Shown: positions 1-10,886, counted from the stretch's first letter. The stretch: DNA of 64,000 bases from Diaporthe sp. PMI_573 (GCA_021399435.1 JAJTUP010000081.1:62001-126000), one strand, 5' to 3'. Program-made: numbers and translations. The notes: generated by a model not told the origin, from the letters alone.

Positions 1-34
1 GGTCGAAAGCACCTGCAAGTTCCCAGAGCCTCTA

Positions 35-472
35 TCACATTACGCACATCCGCAGAGGTACATGAGCATACATCCTGAGCGCTTTGGTGGGGCTTGCCGT
101 TGCTCTGCGAAAAAGAAAAGCTGCCAGGCCAGGCCCCCTTGCGCCCCCAAGAACCCTGTTCTTGATGCCTGTCCAAAGCATGTGAAAGATGGCTTCGAGC
201 TTGGCTGCTTCTTGATACCCGTCGTAATCCCCTCCGACGTCGACGGCCACCCAATCACACTCCTGGTAATCTCCCTTGTGCACGCATGGCATCGCATCGC
301 CCTGCATCAAAACCCGCAGCTCTGGTACGGGCGACAAACAGACTTTGGCAATGTGGGCAGGGAAGGGTGAAGCGGCACAGCCAATTCGAATGAGGGTCTG
401 GATCTGGAGAAGCGACTCTGTCCGTCGTACATCAGCCTCCAATAGACAGGGTGTCACTGCATGCTGTGTCAT
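35..472 (-). CDS. Hypothetical ORF, 145 aa, family not recognised
   Basis: An uninterrupted ATG-to-stop frame at the left edge. The middle part (acidic, with a DWVAVDVGGDYDGYQEAAKL stretch) reads like ordinary protein sequence, but no domain, signal peptide or membrane segment is visible. The C-terminal 30 residues are Arg/Ala-rich and low in information. It may be a fragment of a larger gene that lost its neighbours, or a chance frame. No splice sites were identified that extend it convincingly. Confidence 0.2.
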   Translation of the reverse strand: MTQHAVTPCLLEADVRRTESLLQIQTLIRIGCAASPFPAHIAKVCLSPVPELRVLMQGDAMPCVHKGDYQECDWVAVDVGGDYDGYQEAAKLEAIFHMLWTGIKNRVLGGARGPGLAAFLFRRATASPTKALRMYAHVPLRMCVM

Positions 473-1038
473 CCAAATGCGGGATCACGTGTTCCTTCTC
501 GCCCTGGTCTGCCCCGTGGTGGCTGACAAGATTGGGACAAGGGAGCATCATTCACACGAGCATGCAAAAAGTCATCCAAAGCCTCTGGACCAAACTCAAT
601 CGGGGCCACCCCACAGCCAAGGGTCGTTGAGCTCAACCTCGGGAGGTTACCCTGTATGATTCTGACGGCTGCAAGCTGCTCGCCTCCCCGGGTCCGAGCT
701 ACCCGATGCCATCTACAACACCACGACAGCCTCCAGTTCAGGCCAGGCTGGGGGCCAGGTCGTCAGAAAGCACATGTCAAACAATCGAGGTCGGCCTGTC
801 ACGACAGCTTCACCAACCCACACCACGCCACATCACGCCACACGTTGCAGCCGAGAGACTCCTCAGTGGCTACCACCTCGTCCATTTGCTTTTGAAGTCC
901 TTGTGGCGGTTCTAGAGCGACCTGACTGGCTGTATATCCCTGCTTTCGACCCCTTGGGAGTCCCGAGGTGCCACACAATCAGCTGTTGTGGTGGAGGAGC
1001 TTCTCGTTTGCGGCAATAGTTGCATTATCCCGGCGCCC

Positions 1039-1335
1039 TAGCGACAAGGGAGGCTAATGCACGGGAACAACACTGGTGAAACCGCTCACTGTTGTGTGGC
1101 GTTCAGCTACGGACAGGGCCTAGCGATAACATTGGCAGGCTAATGGACGGAATGACAATAGGTGAATCACTTGCTTGGTGGCGTTGAGTCCCCGAAGAAG
1201 CCCTCTGCTGACTAACATTGACCGTATCCTACGACCAGTCTCCCGGCCGTCCAGCGACAGAGTAGGTTAATGCACGGAATGATGCTGTTGAACTACTCGC
1301 TTTGGTGTGGCATTCAGCCCCCGAACGGGCCTCTT
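1039..1335. repeat. Imperfect tandem repeat, about three units
   Basis: Three diverged direct copies begin near 1039, 1121 and 1251. Each runs from a core like AGCGACA, through AGGCTAATGCACGGAA and a variable patch, to CTTGGTGGCGTTCAGCCCC and a CCCGAA block. Unit spacing is irregular (about 80 to 130 bp), so this is an old degraded array, not a fresh microsatellite. No coding frame runs through it. Confidence 0.5.
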
Positions 1336-2093
1336 GGTGGCGTTTGATGTCGAACGCGCCCATAGCCCTTACTAGTACAGTATGATCACACGGTATCTTG
1401 CAGCTGTAATGTTAGGACATGGCGTTTGCTACGTCTGGGTAGCTTTAGGGCTAGTGTGATTGAGACGCGTTGCATTCCTAACACCCGGGGAATCCGGGCG
1501 GCGTTTGCCGTAGAAGTTCCAATTGGTGGGGAGGTTTGCCGAATGACAAGGTCAGCCTTAGTACTCTCCCCTCCATACGGAGTGGGTTCCCCTTTCAGGT
1601 TTCCTGGCATCGTTCGCCCGCAAGACATATCTCCTGCACGCCCTACGAAAGCTTGTGGCTTGTCTGCGTAAACCTCCTTGCGCTGTCGGCCGAACATGCA
1701 GTCGAAATTCATCTGTTCCGAACCCACGAATTTAGGTCAGAAGAATCAGAAACACCATCTGAAGCGAGGTCAACTATCGTGGTTGCGACGTCGTCGGCGA
1801 TGGGGCGAAGGGGTCGTGGTTGACGAAGGGGTGGCGGAATCAGGGGGGTGGCGGGATGTGGGCCGGGCACGTTATTTCTTTTCCCGACTGTGGCTATCTG
1901 AGCCACGACAATGTTGTACAGCGTCTGAACAGTGGATGCTCATCAAATCACATGCAACTTTGAGCACGGAATGTTCACCGGCTCATGTTATGTAAATACA
2001 TATGCAGGCGCAGAGGCCAGCTAAGGCACACCATCAGGTGTAGGCTATGCTGACCTCCCTCGCCATCTCTCTAGGCTTGTTCCGTTCGCCCTG

Positions 2094-2483
2094 TCAACGT
2101 AAGGAATAGGCTCTTCTGGTAGTACGAGGCGTACTTTCACGCGTGACCAATGGCATCGGGGAGGTGGTCAGATGGAAGTCGTCATTCTGACACCCAATTA
2201 TAGGCCTGATCTGGAATTGCTTGCTTGTGATCGCATTTGCCCCGGTAGGGGCGGAAGCGAGGATGCCCGCACGACAACACAAACCTCGTGGGATGAGCTG
2301 CTCGACAGGAAGGCCGTACGACACCACATCGAGTCCTGTTGACTTGCCCGTGCCCTGTATCGCAACACTCAGATGCCACAACAACGGGCGACGCCACTGA
2401 TTGATCTGCACTGGACTTCCGACATGGGTGCGCTGTCGACCTGCTGCCCCACAGTTCAACCCGAGCTGACGGAACAGGGGCAT
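2094..2483 (-). pseudogene. Possible P-loop ATPase/helicase fragment
   Basis: The reverse-strand frame contains a Walker-A-compatible string (AIQGTGKST) and, about 45 residues later, SAPTGANAI. That pairing is loosely reminiscent of PIF1/SF1 helicases, where a P-loop is followed by an APTG motif. The rest of the frame does not resemble a helicase and neighbouring frames are broken. If real it is a degraded relic. It could equally be coincidence. Confidence 0.15.
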
Positions 2484-4389
2484 AAACTAGATCGCATTGG
2501 TACTGTAGGCGCTTCACATGCTCGACCGTCATCCGTGGGCTTGACCCGGGACTTTTCTTTACGAGAGACAGAAGACCTCCCAACAATCACGGCTCCGAAC
2601 ATCTTTTGAGCTCAAACCAAGACGGTGACATCGTGTCCTAATATAGTGGACGACATGGCCTCGCTTTTGCATCTCCTCGGACCAACCTCCTCCTCCATTC
2701 CTACCCTGTTCAGCCCGAAACAACAACCAAACCACGGGCAAACGAGAGGTGCTGTTGGGTATGTAATCCGATGCAACATCAAAGCCCCTGCCCAGTTGTT
2801 CTAGTCCTCCGGGGCCCCAACCCGCACCACCACTACCTATTATGAGCCCGCCTTGGATACCACTTGCTTTCGTGTGAGCAGATCCTTGAAGCAGCCAGAT
2901 GCGATCCGATGAGGAGAAACCAGGTTTGAGCGATAAATTTCCCCATTCGTGCGTCACCCTGGCCCGCGATCGGCCCGGGCAGCTCTGCGTCCTCTGCGTC
3001 CCTGCTCAAAGAGCCGCTTGTGCAGTATACGCCGCCAACAACTTGGCAACACAGGGACCGACGCAAATCAGCACAGTTGTTGAATCACGAATACGTACAA
3101 AAAGAACCAAGTGCCCCGGGAAATTATCTCAACCTTGACGGAAGCACGGTTTTAAAGCCCCTGTACCCTCCATCAACCCCACCATGGGATCTTGCGGCCG
3201 GGGGTCGACGCAGGAAATGGGAAACGCCTCCTCAACAAATCGAGACTGCAGAATTGCAGCATTTGCAAACAGCAACTCGTTCTGGTTCTCTGAGTTGATC
3301 GTCGATGCGGCCCCTGGACAGCGATTTCTTGTCTGTTGAAGTGAACTGCGCTTAGCTGTATATTTGCCTTAGTGCATTGGGTCCATTCATACAACTATTC
3401 ACAGCTGGTCTATACACTACTACTATCACATGCTTTTCAACTTCCTAATGAACTATTTGAATATAGCTTGCTGGCTAAGTTGGGCGTCCCTAGATCTGTG
3501 AGGTAGAGTCTTCAAATGTTCACCCGTGACGCATCGACAGACAGATTGCTCAGAGGAATTGCTGAAATTTGACGAGAAAATTGTGCACGGGCCAGATTTG
3601 ACCTGCGGGTCAAAAGTGATCCGTGCACTCCATACACACTGTCAGGGGACGGCCCGGTTAGCGCGATGTAAGCCCCCACGGTTGTTGGAAGTGGTTCCAT
3701 CCCGGAAGATCGGACCTCGGCCCCCTTGTGATGACTGCAGTCAGCTGATCCACAGTGAGCGTCGCGCATGGACTAAACGAATAGGCACGGCAAGCACGAG
3801 CATTCACGCTAATGCGAGGTTCGATTTTGTAGTGACCGACACTCGAATTGTTCAGCGCCACTGCATGGAAGAACTGTAGCTAGCCATTTCAAACCCGTGC
3901 AACTTCTGGCAAAGGATTGCTTATGAAGACTTGAGATATGTGCGTATTGACAGAGAATACTCCTCTGTGCAGCAGACTTGATTTGAGATTTGGGAACGTG
4001 AAAATTGAACGGTGGGAAGAGGTTTACAGGCTGGCTGCTAGCGCTGGTATGAGGCTGGAAGCAATCTCGTCCTAGTACAGACCGCCTAGAAACCTGCGGT
4101 TAGATTTAGCTACCGTCCTCTGGGCCCGTTACCTGCTGAATCACACGACTCATTATCATCACCATAAATAGAACAGACAGTAGCTGCAGCAGGGCGGCAA
4201 TATTAAAAAAGTTTATGGTCGCGTGCTCCAGCCAGCCCAATTTATACTTATTTTTTAGGAGACAGGCCCATATGGTCCATCCAAATATTTAAACCTCTAG
4301 GAGGAAGGAGTCTGGGTGCCATCCATCGCCCGTAACCTCCACCGTCAATTTCAACCACGCACCTCAAGTTCTGATACGCGCGGCAAACA

Positions 4390-4920
4390 ATGTCGCAAGC
4401 ATCCTCAGAAGACAGTCGAATCATTAAGCAGCAGGCATTCGACATTCAGAAGCAATGTGCGAAACTATCCGAGCTATGCCCAGATGCAAACATCTGCTTT
4501 CTTTTCCTGACAGAGGGCAAATTCTATTCCTTCCAGACTCCCAATGCCTGGCCCATCAGGGCCACTGACATCGCCGGTGTGGCCCTGGAAGAAGCGAAGA
4601 TGCCCATCGGCATGAACACAGCCAGTCAGCCAAAATACACCCAACGACAAGCTGAGCCACTCATTAGCTACTCACGAGCTCCGAGACCCGAAAGCCCCAC
4701 GCTTGGGGACACGGCCCCGGCCAGGCACGTTTACGGCCCTGGGGGGATTGATATCCTCAGTTCTGATGCAGATTCCCCAGATCTAGTAAGACAAATAGAG
4801 TGCTTCTGCATTTATTCTAACAAGTCTTAAGTCAAGCTGCTAATTGTCTTACAGAGCCCACCCCTATACGATGACGGTGCGCAGCTCCTTCTCCCGCTTC
4901 TGAGCCACCTCAAAAGCTGA
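4390..4920 (+). CDS. Small MADS-box-like (SRF-TF-like) protein, two exons
   Basis: Residues about 12-50 (KQQAFDIQKQCAKLSELCP, then CFLFLTEGKFYSF) match the C-terminal half of the MADS fold: helix, K-x-x-ELSxLC, then a strand ending in G-K-F-Y-S-F. The basic DNA-binding N-terminal half of a classical MADS box is missing, so DNA binding is doubtful. Exon 1 is 4390-4785. A 69-nt intron (GTAAGA...TTACAG, 4786-4854) joins in frame to exon 2 (4855-4920), which ends in TGA. The downstream sequence to 5100 still looks weakly coding in other frames, so the C-terminus may be frameshifted. A pogo element begins about 190 bp downstream. Confidence 0.4.
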
Positions 4921-5110
4921 CATCCAGTTCAAATCCAGATCGTACACATACGAGGGAAAGCCAAGACCCTCATACTGTCGCTGTCCCTTTGACAGACACC
5001 GAGCACTCACCCGAACCCGGCAGGTCGAGAGAGCAACGCAGGACCCTTCCTGAAAGCCGCCGGCACAGCGCTCAAGTGATCAGTGGAAGTGAGCGACATG
5101 AACCACGTTA

Positions 5111-7418
5111 GTGGTTTTTATCAGATAGTGGCGGATTTTTAGCAAGTCTACCAACTTTAGCCAACCCCAGCACCCACCCAGGGCGAAAAGATCAATACAA
5201 GCTGGCACGTATTGGTGCCAACTGCTTCTAATTGCTTATTTTCAATTGATTTTATTAGTTTAGAGGGGTTGGTGTGGCTGCAGGCCGGTTTTAAATATTA
5301 AACTTTTGGTGGAAGGGTCTGTTTTTGGTGCAGATCGCGTCCCAGTTTTTCGCGTCAATCTCGCATCATTCCACCTACTTAACTATTTAACACGCTAGAA
5401 CTCAGCCTCCATCATGCCAATTTATTCCAAAGAAGATAAGATCCTTCTAGCCCTACAGGCTATTGAGAAGTCCAAAACAAATCGCAAAAAATCCTTAAGT
5501 GCCGCCCAAGCTGCACGAATCTTTAATATCCCCGAAACTACACTACGCAGGAGAATGAACCACCAACCTAGTCGCGAGGAATCACGCGTCAACAAACACA
5601 AACTTGAACCAATTGAAGAACAAGTGCTTGTCCAACTTATCATCGACCAAGATGCACGAGGTTTTCCAATGCGACTTTCTGGTGTGGAAGATATGGCCAA
5701 CCTCCTGCTGGCATCGCGTGATGGCAAGCCTGTCGGTAAGCGCTGGGCTCGACGCTTCGTGGATGCACAACCAGCCTTGAAGACCAAGTTTAATCGGTCT
5801 TATGACTATCAGAGGGCCCTCTGCGAAGATCCAGAGGTTATTGGTAACTGGTTCCGGCTGCTCTGCAACATGATGGCCAAGTATGGGGTCCTAGACGACG
5901 ACCTATATAACTTTGACGAAACTGGCTTTATGATGGGCGTGATAACTGCATCAATGGTTGTTACACGTTCTGATCGCCATGGAAAGGCTAAATCTGTACA
6001 GCCTGGAAACCGTGAATGGGCAACAGCTATTGAATGTATCAATGCGAAGGGCTGGTGTATCCCGCCGTTTGTGATTGTCCAGGGCGCCTACCACCTTGCC
6101 AACTGGACAACAGAGTCTGGCTTTCCACCAAGCTGGATCATCAAGCCTACTCCAAATGGATGGACAGATAACGAGACTGGTATAGAATGGATTCGGCAGT
6201 TCGACAAGCATACAATCAAGCGGACCAAGGGCAAGTACCGAATGCTTGTCCTAGATGGACACGAAAGCCATGTATCGGCGGAGTTTGAGCAGTACTGCAA
6301 GGAGCACAACATTATCCCTATCAGCATGCCACCGCATTCTTCTCATCTGCTCCAGCCATTGGACGTTGCATTGTTCTCGCCATTGAAGCGTGCATACGGC
6401 GATGAGATCAACCTCTTCATCCGGGCCTCGATCAACCACATCACCAAGTCCGAGTTCTTCATTGCGTTTAAGGCAGCCCACGACAAGGTCTTTACGGAAG
6501 AAAACATGAAAGCTGGGTTTAGAGGGGCTGGTATTTCTCCATGGGACCCAGATTCTGACATTTCAAAGCTGGATGTCCACCTACAAACTCCAGTACAATC
6601 CCTCCCTGTGTCACCATCGAAATGGGAGTCACAAACGCCCTCCAATGCCCACCAGACTGTCCAGCAATCAAGTTTCATCAAGGGCAGGATATCTGCCCAT
6701 CAGGGGAGCTCCCCTACACCAATTATCCAGGCAGTTGAAAAGTTCACGAAGGGTGCACAAGCAATGGCGCATCAGATCACTCTTTTGAATGATCGGGTGC
6801 GTACCCTTGAGAAGGCTAATATTGGGCTCGCCAAGCGCCGGAGAGCTAAAAGAAGTCGGGTACAGCTTGGAGGGGCACTTAGTATTGAGGAATCTTCAGC
6901 AATAATTGAAGAAAAACAAAAGGGGAAGCGGCCAGATGGTGAAATAGCTGGTAGTGCCGAGGAGGCGGTCCGCGGCGGACCGTCTAAAAGACGATGTGGC
7001 AACTGCGGCGAGAGTGGGCATAATGCAAGAACTTGTGAGAAAGATGTACAAGAGCCTAGTCAGTCAGATTCTGAGTGTATAATAGTACACTCTTAAGCGG
7101 TCCGCGGCGGACCGCCCAAATAGTTGATCTGGATGGTGTAGATTGAGGTTGATCCCATATGGTCAAAATGCTCCATTTTGGTGGGGAAGCTGATTTTCCC
7201 ACCAAAAGTCAGCCACTTCAGACTAGCACTGCATCTACGCCAACACCTTTAAATTGACCAAATCAATTGAAATTAAGCAATTGGGACCAGTTGGCACCAA
7301 TTGGTGCCAATTTCAATTGATTTGTTCACCCTGGGTGGGTGCTAGGGTCAGCTGAAGTTGGCAAAGTTAGCAAAAGTGCGCGGGTAGGTGATATGCGCGG
7401 CTGGGTGGTAAACCACGT
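5111..7418 (+). mobile_element. Fot1/pogo-type DNA transposon, copy A
   Basis: A Tc1/mariner-superfamily element of about 2.3 kb holding one intact transposase gene. The right terminal repeat ends ...AAACCACGT at 7418 and is followed by TA (7419-7420). The left end starts near 5111, directly after a TA at 5109-5110. Left and right ends are inverted relatives (blocks such as GCACCCACCCAGGGC and CCAACTTTAGCC are shared), but the left end has lost about 15 bp. The right repeat carries the perfect 20-bp palindrome TTGGCACCAATTGGTGCCAA at 7291-7310; in the left repeat it is mutated. A near-identical copy lies at 21605-23929. Confidence 0.85.
5414..7096 (+). CDS. Fot1/pogo DDE transposase with C-terminal zinc knuckle, 560 aa
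   Basis: Cut-and-paste transposase acting on the flanking inverted repeats. Residues about 5-50 form a psq-type helix-turn-helix and 55-125 a CENP-B/Tc5-type helix-turn-helix (SGVEDMANLLLASRDG region). The DDE core is visible: D168 in NFDETGF, D281 in VLDGHESH and D317 in LLQPLDVALF. The last two are 35 residues apart, the DD35D spacing typical of pogo/Fot1. A basic stretch (AKRRRAKRSR) follows. The C-terminus has a CCHC zinc knuckle (CGNCGESGHNARTC), unusual for this superfamily. The ORF is intact with no introns, starts at an ATG in favourable context, and the stop is followed at once by a 19-bp GC palindrome. Divergence from copy B is scattered and mainly N-terminal. Confidence 0.92.
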   Translation: MPIYSKEDKILLALQAIEKSKTNRKKSLSAAQAARIFNIPETTLRRRMNHQPSREESRVNKHKLEPIEEQVLVQLIIDQDARGFPMRLSGVEDMANLLLASRDGKPVGKRWARRFVDAQPALKTKFNRSYDYQRALCEDPEVIGNWFRLLCNMMAKYGVLDDDLYNFDETGFMMGVITASMVVTRSDRHGKAKSVQPGNREWATAIECINAKGWCIPPFVIVQGAYHLANWTTESGFPPSWIIKPTPNGWTDNETGIEWIRQFDKHTIKRTKGKYRMLVLDGHESHVSAEFEQYCKEHNIIPISMPPHSSHLLQPLDVALFSPLKRAYGDEINLFIRASINHITKSEFFIAFKAAHDKVFTEENMKAGFRGAGISPWDPDSDISKLDVHLQTPVQSLPVSPSKWESQTPSNAHQTVQQSSFIKGRISAHQGSSPTPIIQAVEKFTKGAQAMAHQITLLNDRVRTLEKANIGLAKRRRAKRSRVQLGGALSIEESSAIIEEKQKGKRPDGEIAGSAEEAVRGGPSKRRCGNCGESGHNARTCEKDVQEPSQSDSECIIVHS

Positions 7419-7420
7419 TA

Positions 7421-7563
7421 ACGTGGTTCATCAGTCAGCCGATCAGATCACATGCCCGATCAGTTTTGCCAACTCAGCCAACTTTCATCAACCCCAGCAC
7501 CCACCTCGGGCAAATAAATCAATAAAAGTTGGCACCAATTGGTGCCAACTGCTTTAAATTCCT
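7421..7563 (+). mobile_element. Solo left terminal repeat of a second pogo copy
   Basis: The sequence begins ACGTGGTTCATCAGTCAGCC and reads like the left terminal repeat of copy B, including the block CACCCACCTCGGGCAAATAA and the palindrome TTGGCACCAATTGGTGCCAA (7529-7548). It then stops abruptly near 7563 at unrelated sequence. It shares a single TA (7419-7420) with the right end of copy A, giving a head-on junction CCACGT-TA-ACGTGG. No transposase follows, so this is a truncated copy. Confidence 0.75.
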
Positions 7564-7603
7564 GGAAAAATGGTTTCCCCTCGACCACAACAAACCTTCG
7601 CGC

Positions 7604-8248
7604 ATGGAACAAGTTGTACAATTCCGCAAGAGTGTGATCCTTGGAAGAACCCTGCGTTATCAGGGCAGGTTTGTGGAATCAGACGCTCATCTCAAGCCCG
7701 CTTATGCCATGGTCGAGCTGATTCAGGACCTTCATTTCGACGAAGACCGCCGGGACCTAATATGCGAAATTGCTGACACGTCACGCGAGCTTGAGAATCT
7801 CGACCTTTCTGAGAACTACTTGCGGGACGAGCTTTCCCGTTGGGGTAGACATTCGCAAGGACCGGCATTTTCTGGAAAATCATTACTGGACGCCTGTCTC
7901 GCGGAAGTTCTATTTGCACGAGGAAAGTATGAAGAGGCGGAAAACCTCTGCAATGAGGTTCAGTCACGGCGAAATCTGTTGAAATTCACAAAATTACGCA
8001 TCGCCGTCGTACTGGCAAAGATCTGTCATGTTAGGGGTGAATATGGAGGAGCGCTGGACTATTGGAACGAAGCTATGCGAGCAATTGCAAGGTTTGAGTT
8101 GACAAATGGGCGAACAACTCGTACGATTCTGTTGTCCATGAAGGAAACATTGGGTAAATTGGGTCATGATGAGGTCCGTGATCGATCTGGGCAGCAAGCG
8201 GTCACCCTGGATGCATTGGCAAAGCCTGGAGGTCTTTGCTCTCTTTAA
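7604..8248 (+). CDS. TPR-like C-terminal gene fragment
   Basis: The frame continues upstream into pogo terminal-repeat sequence (from 7529), so its natural 5' part is gone. The first non-transposon methionine is at 7604. The 214 residues are helical, with TPR-like signatures (LLDACLAEVLFARGKYEEAE and CHVRGEYGGALDYWNEAMRA) spaced as successive antiparallel helices. C-terminal TPR arrays of this kind are common in fungal STAND/NLR-like proteins and multidomain oxidoreductases; the N-terminal domain that would decide is missing. The stop at 8246-8248 is clean. Transcription would now have to start in or near the transposon. Confidence 0.45.
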   Translation: MEQVVQFRKSVILGRTLRYQGRFVESDAHLKPAYAMVELIQDLHFDEDRRDLICEIADTSRELENLDLSENYLRDELSRWGRHSQGPAFSGKSLLDACLAEVLFARGKYEEAENLCNEVQSRRNLLKFTKLRIAVVLAKICHVRGEYGGALDYWNEAMRAIARFELTNGRTTRTILLSMKETLGKLGHDEVRDRSGQQAVTLDALAKPGGLCSL

Positions 8249-8689
8249 GCCTGAGCCCAATTTAGCAAAGCGAAGTACCAGACAAAAGTACGAACACTAT
8301 GTCTCCGGGTGTTTCGTACAGTATCTCTTCCAAAGTACCCTGAACAAAAATACAATTTAGTCTAATGCAGTTCCATGGAATATTATACTTTAACGTCCCC
8401 ACGATGGTTATCTGCGGTTGTCCCCGTGGAACCTAGCCTGCAGGGTTAGGGTGTGGTCTGGCTACGTAAGCCAGCGGCACCCGTAGAAATGCGTAGCTCT
8501 TCGAGCTACATCTTGTCAACAGAGCCTGTGCCTACTGAGGATGGAGCCTGTTTTACATAGGATCTCTCAACTTCTCTTATAGACCATCCTTCTTTTCCTT
8601 CAATTTCCACATCTAGCAGGGTGAAGAGTAAGCCTAAATAATCAACGGGTCATGAGGTGCAGAGCTAACGATCTTGTCCTCTCAGCTCA

Positions 8690-10148
8690 ATGGAAATCTC
8701 AAGTTTCCCCTTCGACATTCCACTTCCAGACCCAGTGTATCTCTCAGATCAAACATTCTTCATCCATCCGGAGTACGATACATTTTCAGCGCAGGACCAT
8801 TCCGTCCAGCCACCGTCAACACTGCCTCCGTCACCTAGATTAGGCGCATTCGCGGAGGACGGATACCAAAGCAATCAACGCTTTGGCATCAAACAAAGCT
8901 CTCCTCTCAATTATTTCAGTTTCAATCCAGTCTCATCACAGTCCGAGTTCAGTCAAGCCACATTATTAAGATACCCGGCCTCACCCTTGGTTGACAGAGC
9001 AGTCGATGGCCAGATCATCTCGACCATAGATCCTCACCACAGCTCAGCTCTAATTACGCACGATGATATCAATTTCGACGACTTCTGCAATTCTCCAACG
9101 GCCTACTCAACCCCCCCGGACGGCGCCAACCAGTCCGCGGAACCAACAGTGCCTCTAAAACATACATCATCTGTCGAGAGGTCAGGGGAAGATGCTGGGC
9201 AAAGATTGCTTGAGGGCAGATCAGGATCTGAACATTCCGTGCTATGTTACGATGCCTAACTACATTGTGATTCTAGTGCGTCTAGCCACCCATCTTATAA
9301 CCTGACCTGCCCATCCCTCATGGATCTCGATGCACGCTGGCCTGAGCGAGGCTCAGCCCTGACTTGGGCGCCGTATAGGCCTGAGCGGTGCTGCGGTGCC
9401 TTTCGCCGATACTACGGTGCCCTTCACCGGGCCTCCGACGGGCCCGAAGTGCTGCCTTCCAACATCATCTGAAAAAGCAAGTCACGAAGGGGACAATCTT
9501 GCACAAATGAGAAACGAGAATGATAACTCCTTGGCTGACACAAGTGATACGTCTGTACTTGAGCTCAACACGCCGGCAGACATGAGCATCATGGTTGCCT
9601 CAGATAATCCGGGTCCTTGCTTGGACGAGACAAATCACTCGGAGGTATCGTCAATTGAAGAGGCGTCCGCGTCTGTTCAGTCTGCATTATTGCCGTCGAC
9701 CCATCAAAGATCCGGAAAGTGTAACCCACCAAAGGAAAAACCAGCGGCATTAAAGGCGTCTGCGAACGCTTACAAATGCGGGTACCCCCAGTGTAACGGG
9801 AAAAGCTACCTAAGGAAGGAGCAGTTGAAAAGGCATTGCAATGAGTAGGTGACATCGAGAATCGGTTATTTGTTCGCACAGAAGCTAATATGTAACTATA
9901 GGGCTCATTCAGACAATCCGGAAACATGGCGTTGTCAATTCTGCGAGATTCCTAAAACCTTTGGTAGACGTGACAACTTCCGAGACCACCTCAAGCGCCA
10001 CGTCAGACCCTTTAATAGGAGCGGGATTAGACATGAGGTAGCGGCTGCTGTCATGCTTGAGGATATGCAGTCGAAGATGAAAAGGAAAAAAAAAAAGGCT
10101 TTATATGATTTAGGAGGCTGGATCATGTATCCCGTCCGGGAGGTATAG
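8690..10148 (+). CDS. C2H2 zinc-finger protein, multi-exon
   Basis: Probable fungal transcription regulator. The first exon (8690 to about 9245) encodes a Ser/Pro/Gln-rich low-complexity segment beginning MEISSFPFDIPLPDP. The next exon region (about 9260-9844) is acidic and Ser-rich and ends with a zinc finger, CGYPQCNGKSYLRKEQLKRH. A 57-nt intron (9845-9901, GTAGGT...CTATAG) joins it in frame to exon 9902-10148, completing that finger (..CNEAH) and adding a second, CQFC-x14-HLKRH. Both fingers are whole only after splicing, which supports the intron. A basic lysine run (about 10081-10100) may be a nuclear signal. The splice between 9240 and 9420 could not be settled; a frame change there may be another intron or a mutation. 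Confidence 0.55.
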
Positions 10149-10227
10149 GGGTTTTGATGTTTATTCTAAGGTGCAGCCGTATATATCGAGGTTGTTGCCA
10201 CTCCTGGTTCTCTAAGCGACATGTGTT

Positions 10228-10377
10228 CCGGATGACAAGATTCGAGACATGGTCACGCTGTACTACGCCTGCATTGTGGAGGACGCGCGGGAATATGACG
10301 GCTTGAAGTCACTGATTGACGAAATTCCTGACTTTGCGTTCGGCTTGATCAGCAAGATAGGCGGCAGGCTTGCTTAG
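10228..10377 (+). pseudogene. BTB-domain-like C-terminal fragment
   Basis: A 49-codon frame ending at a stop (PDDKIRDMVTLYYACIVED and then DEIPDFAFGLISKIGG) resembles the C-terminal helices of fungal BTB/POZ proteins, which often end with a Leu-Tyr helix and an acidic (D/E)LxDF motif. Nothing of the BTB core is visible upstream. It sits just 3' of the C2H2 gene on the same strand and is probably an isolated relic. Confidence 0.3.
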
Positions 10378-10886
10378 TGACCGCATATGGGTGCTCTGAG
10401 GGTCACGAAAGCATGTGAAATTTCACACTATACACAGTCTATAGGCACATATTGAAAGTAGCTCGATGCAAAGGAAGGGGACTAAACAGGAATGGTATGC
10501 ACATCAAGATACCTAGGAAGTTGGATGGCGGGTGGCACGACTCTATCCTCCCTATCCAGGTGGTTGAAAGTCTTTCTGGTGTATCTCGGCTTACCCGAAG
10601 GTGACAAGTCACATGTTCATTCGTTCATCGAAGAACCTGGTTTAACCAGGACATGATTATTTCTTTGGCATTTTGTGTGTTATGATGCAGCAGCTAGGTA
10701 CTGTATCCCTTATCTACACAATCGGTCCCAGCTCACCGACCGCTACCACATTATGCTTCTGGTCTGATAAGGTGTAGTACTTATTAAGTACAAACCAGCC
10801 CATATCGATGCAGTGTACCATGTGGGGATCATGGTTTTCCTTTGAGCTATAAAGCTCCTAAATAAGACAATTAGTTAGCCGGTCAA
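10378..10886. other. Stretch without a gene
   Basis: No credible coding frame or repeat was seen. It separates the BTB-like fragment from the hAT relic. Confidence 0.5.

Larger units (their letters stand above)
473..4389. other. Long stretch without a convincing gene
   Basis: Short frames occur on both strands but none shows a domain or clean exon structure. It contains the tandem repeat at 1039-1335 and a weak P-loop-like frame near 2094-2483, both listed separately. Otherwise I see only unremarkable sequence. Confidence 0.5.
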
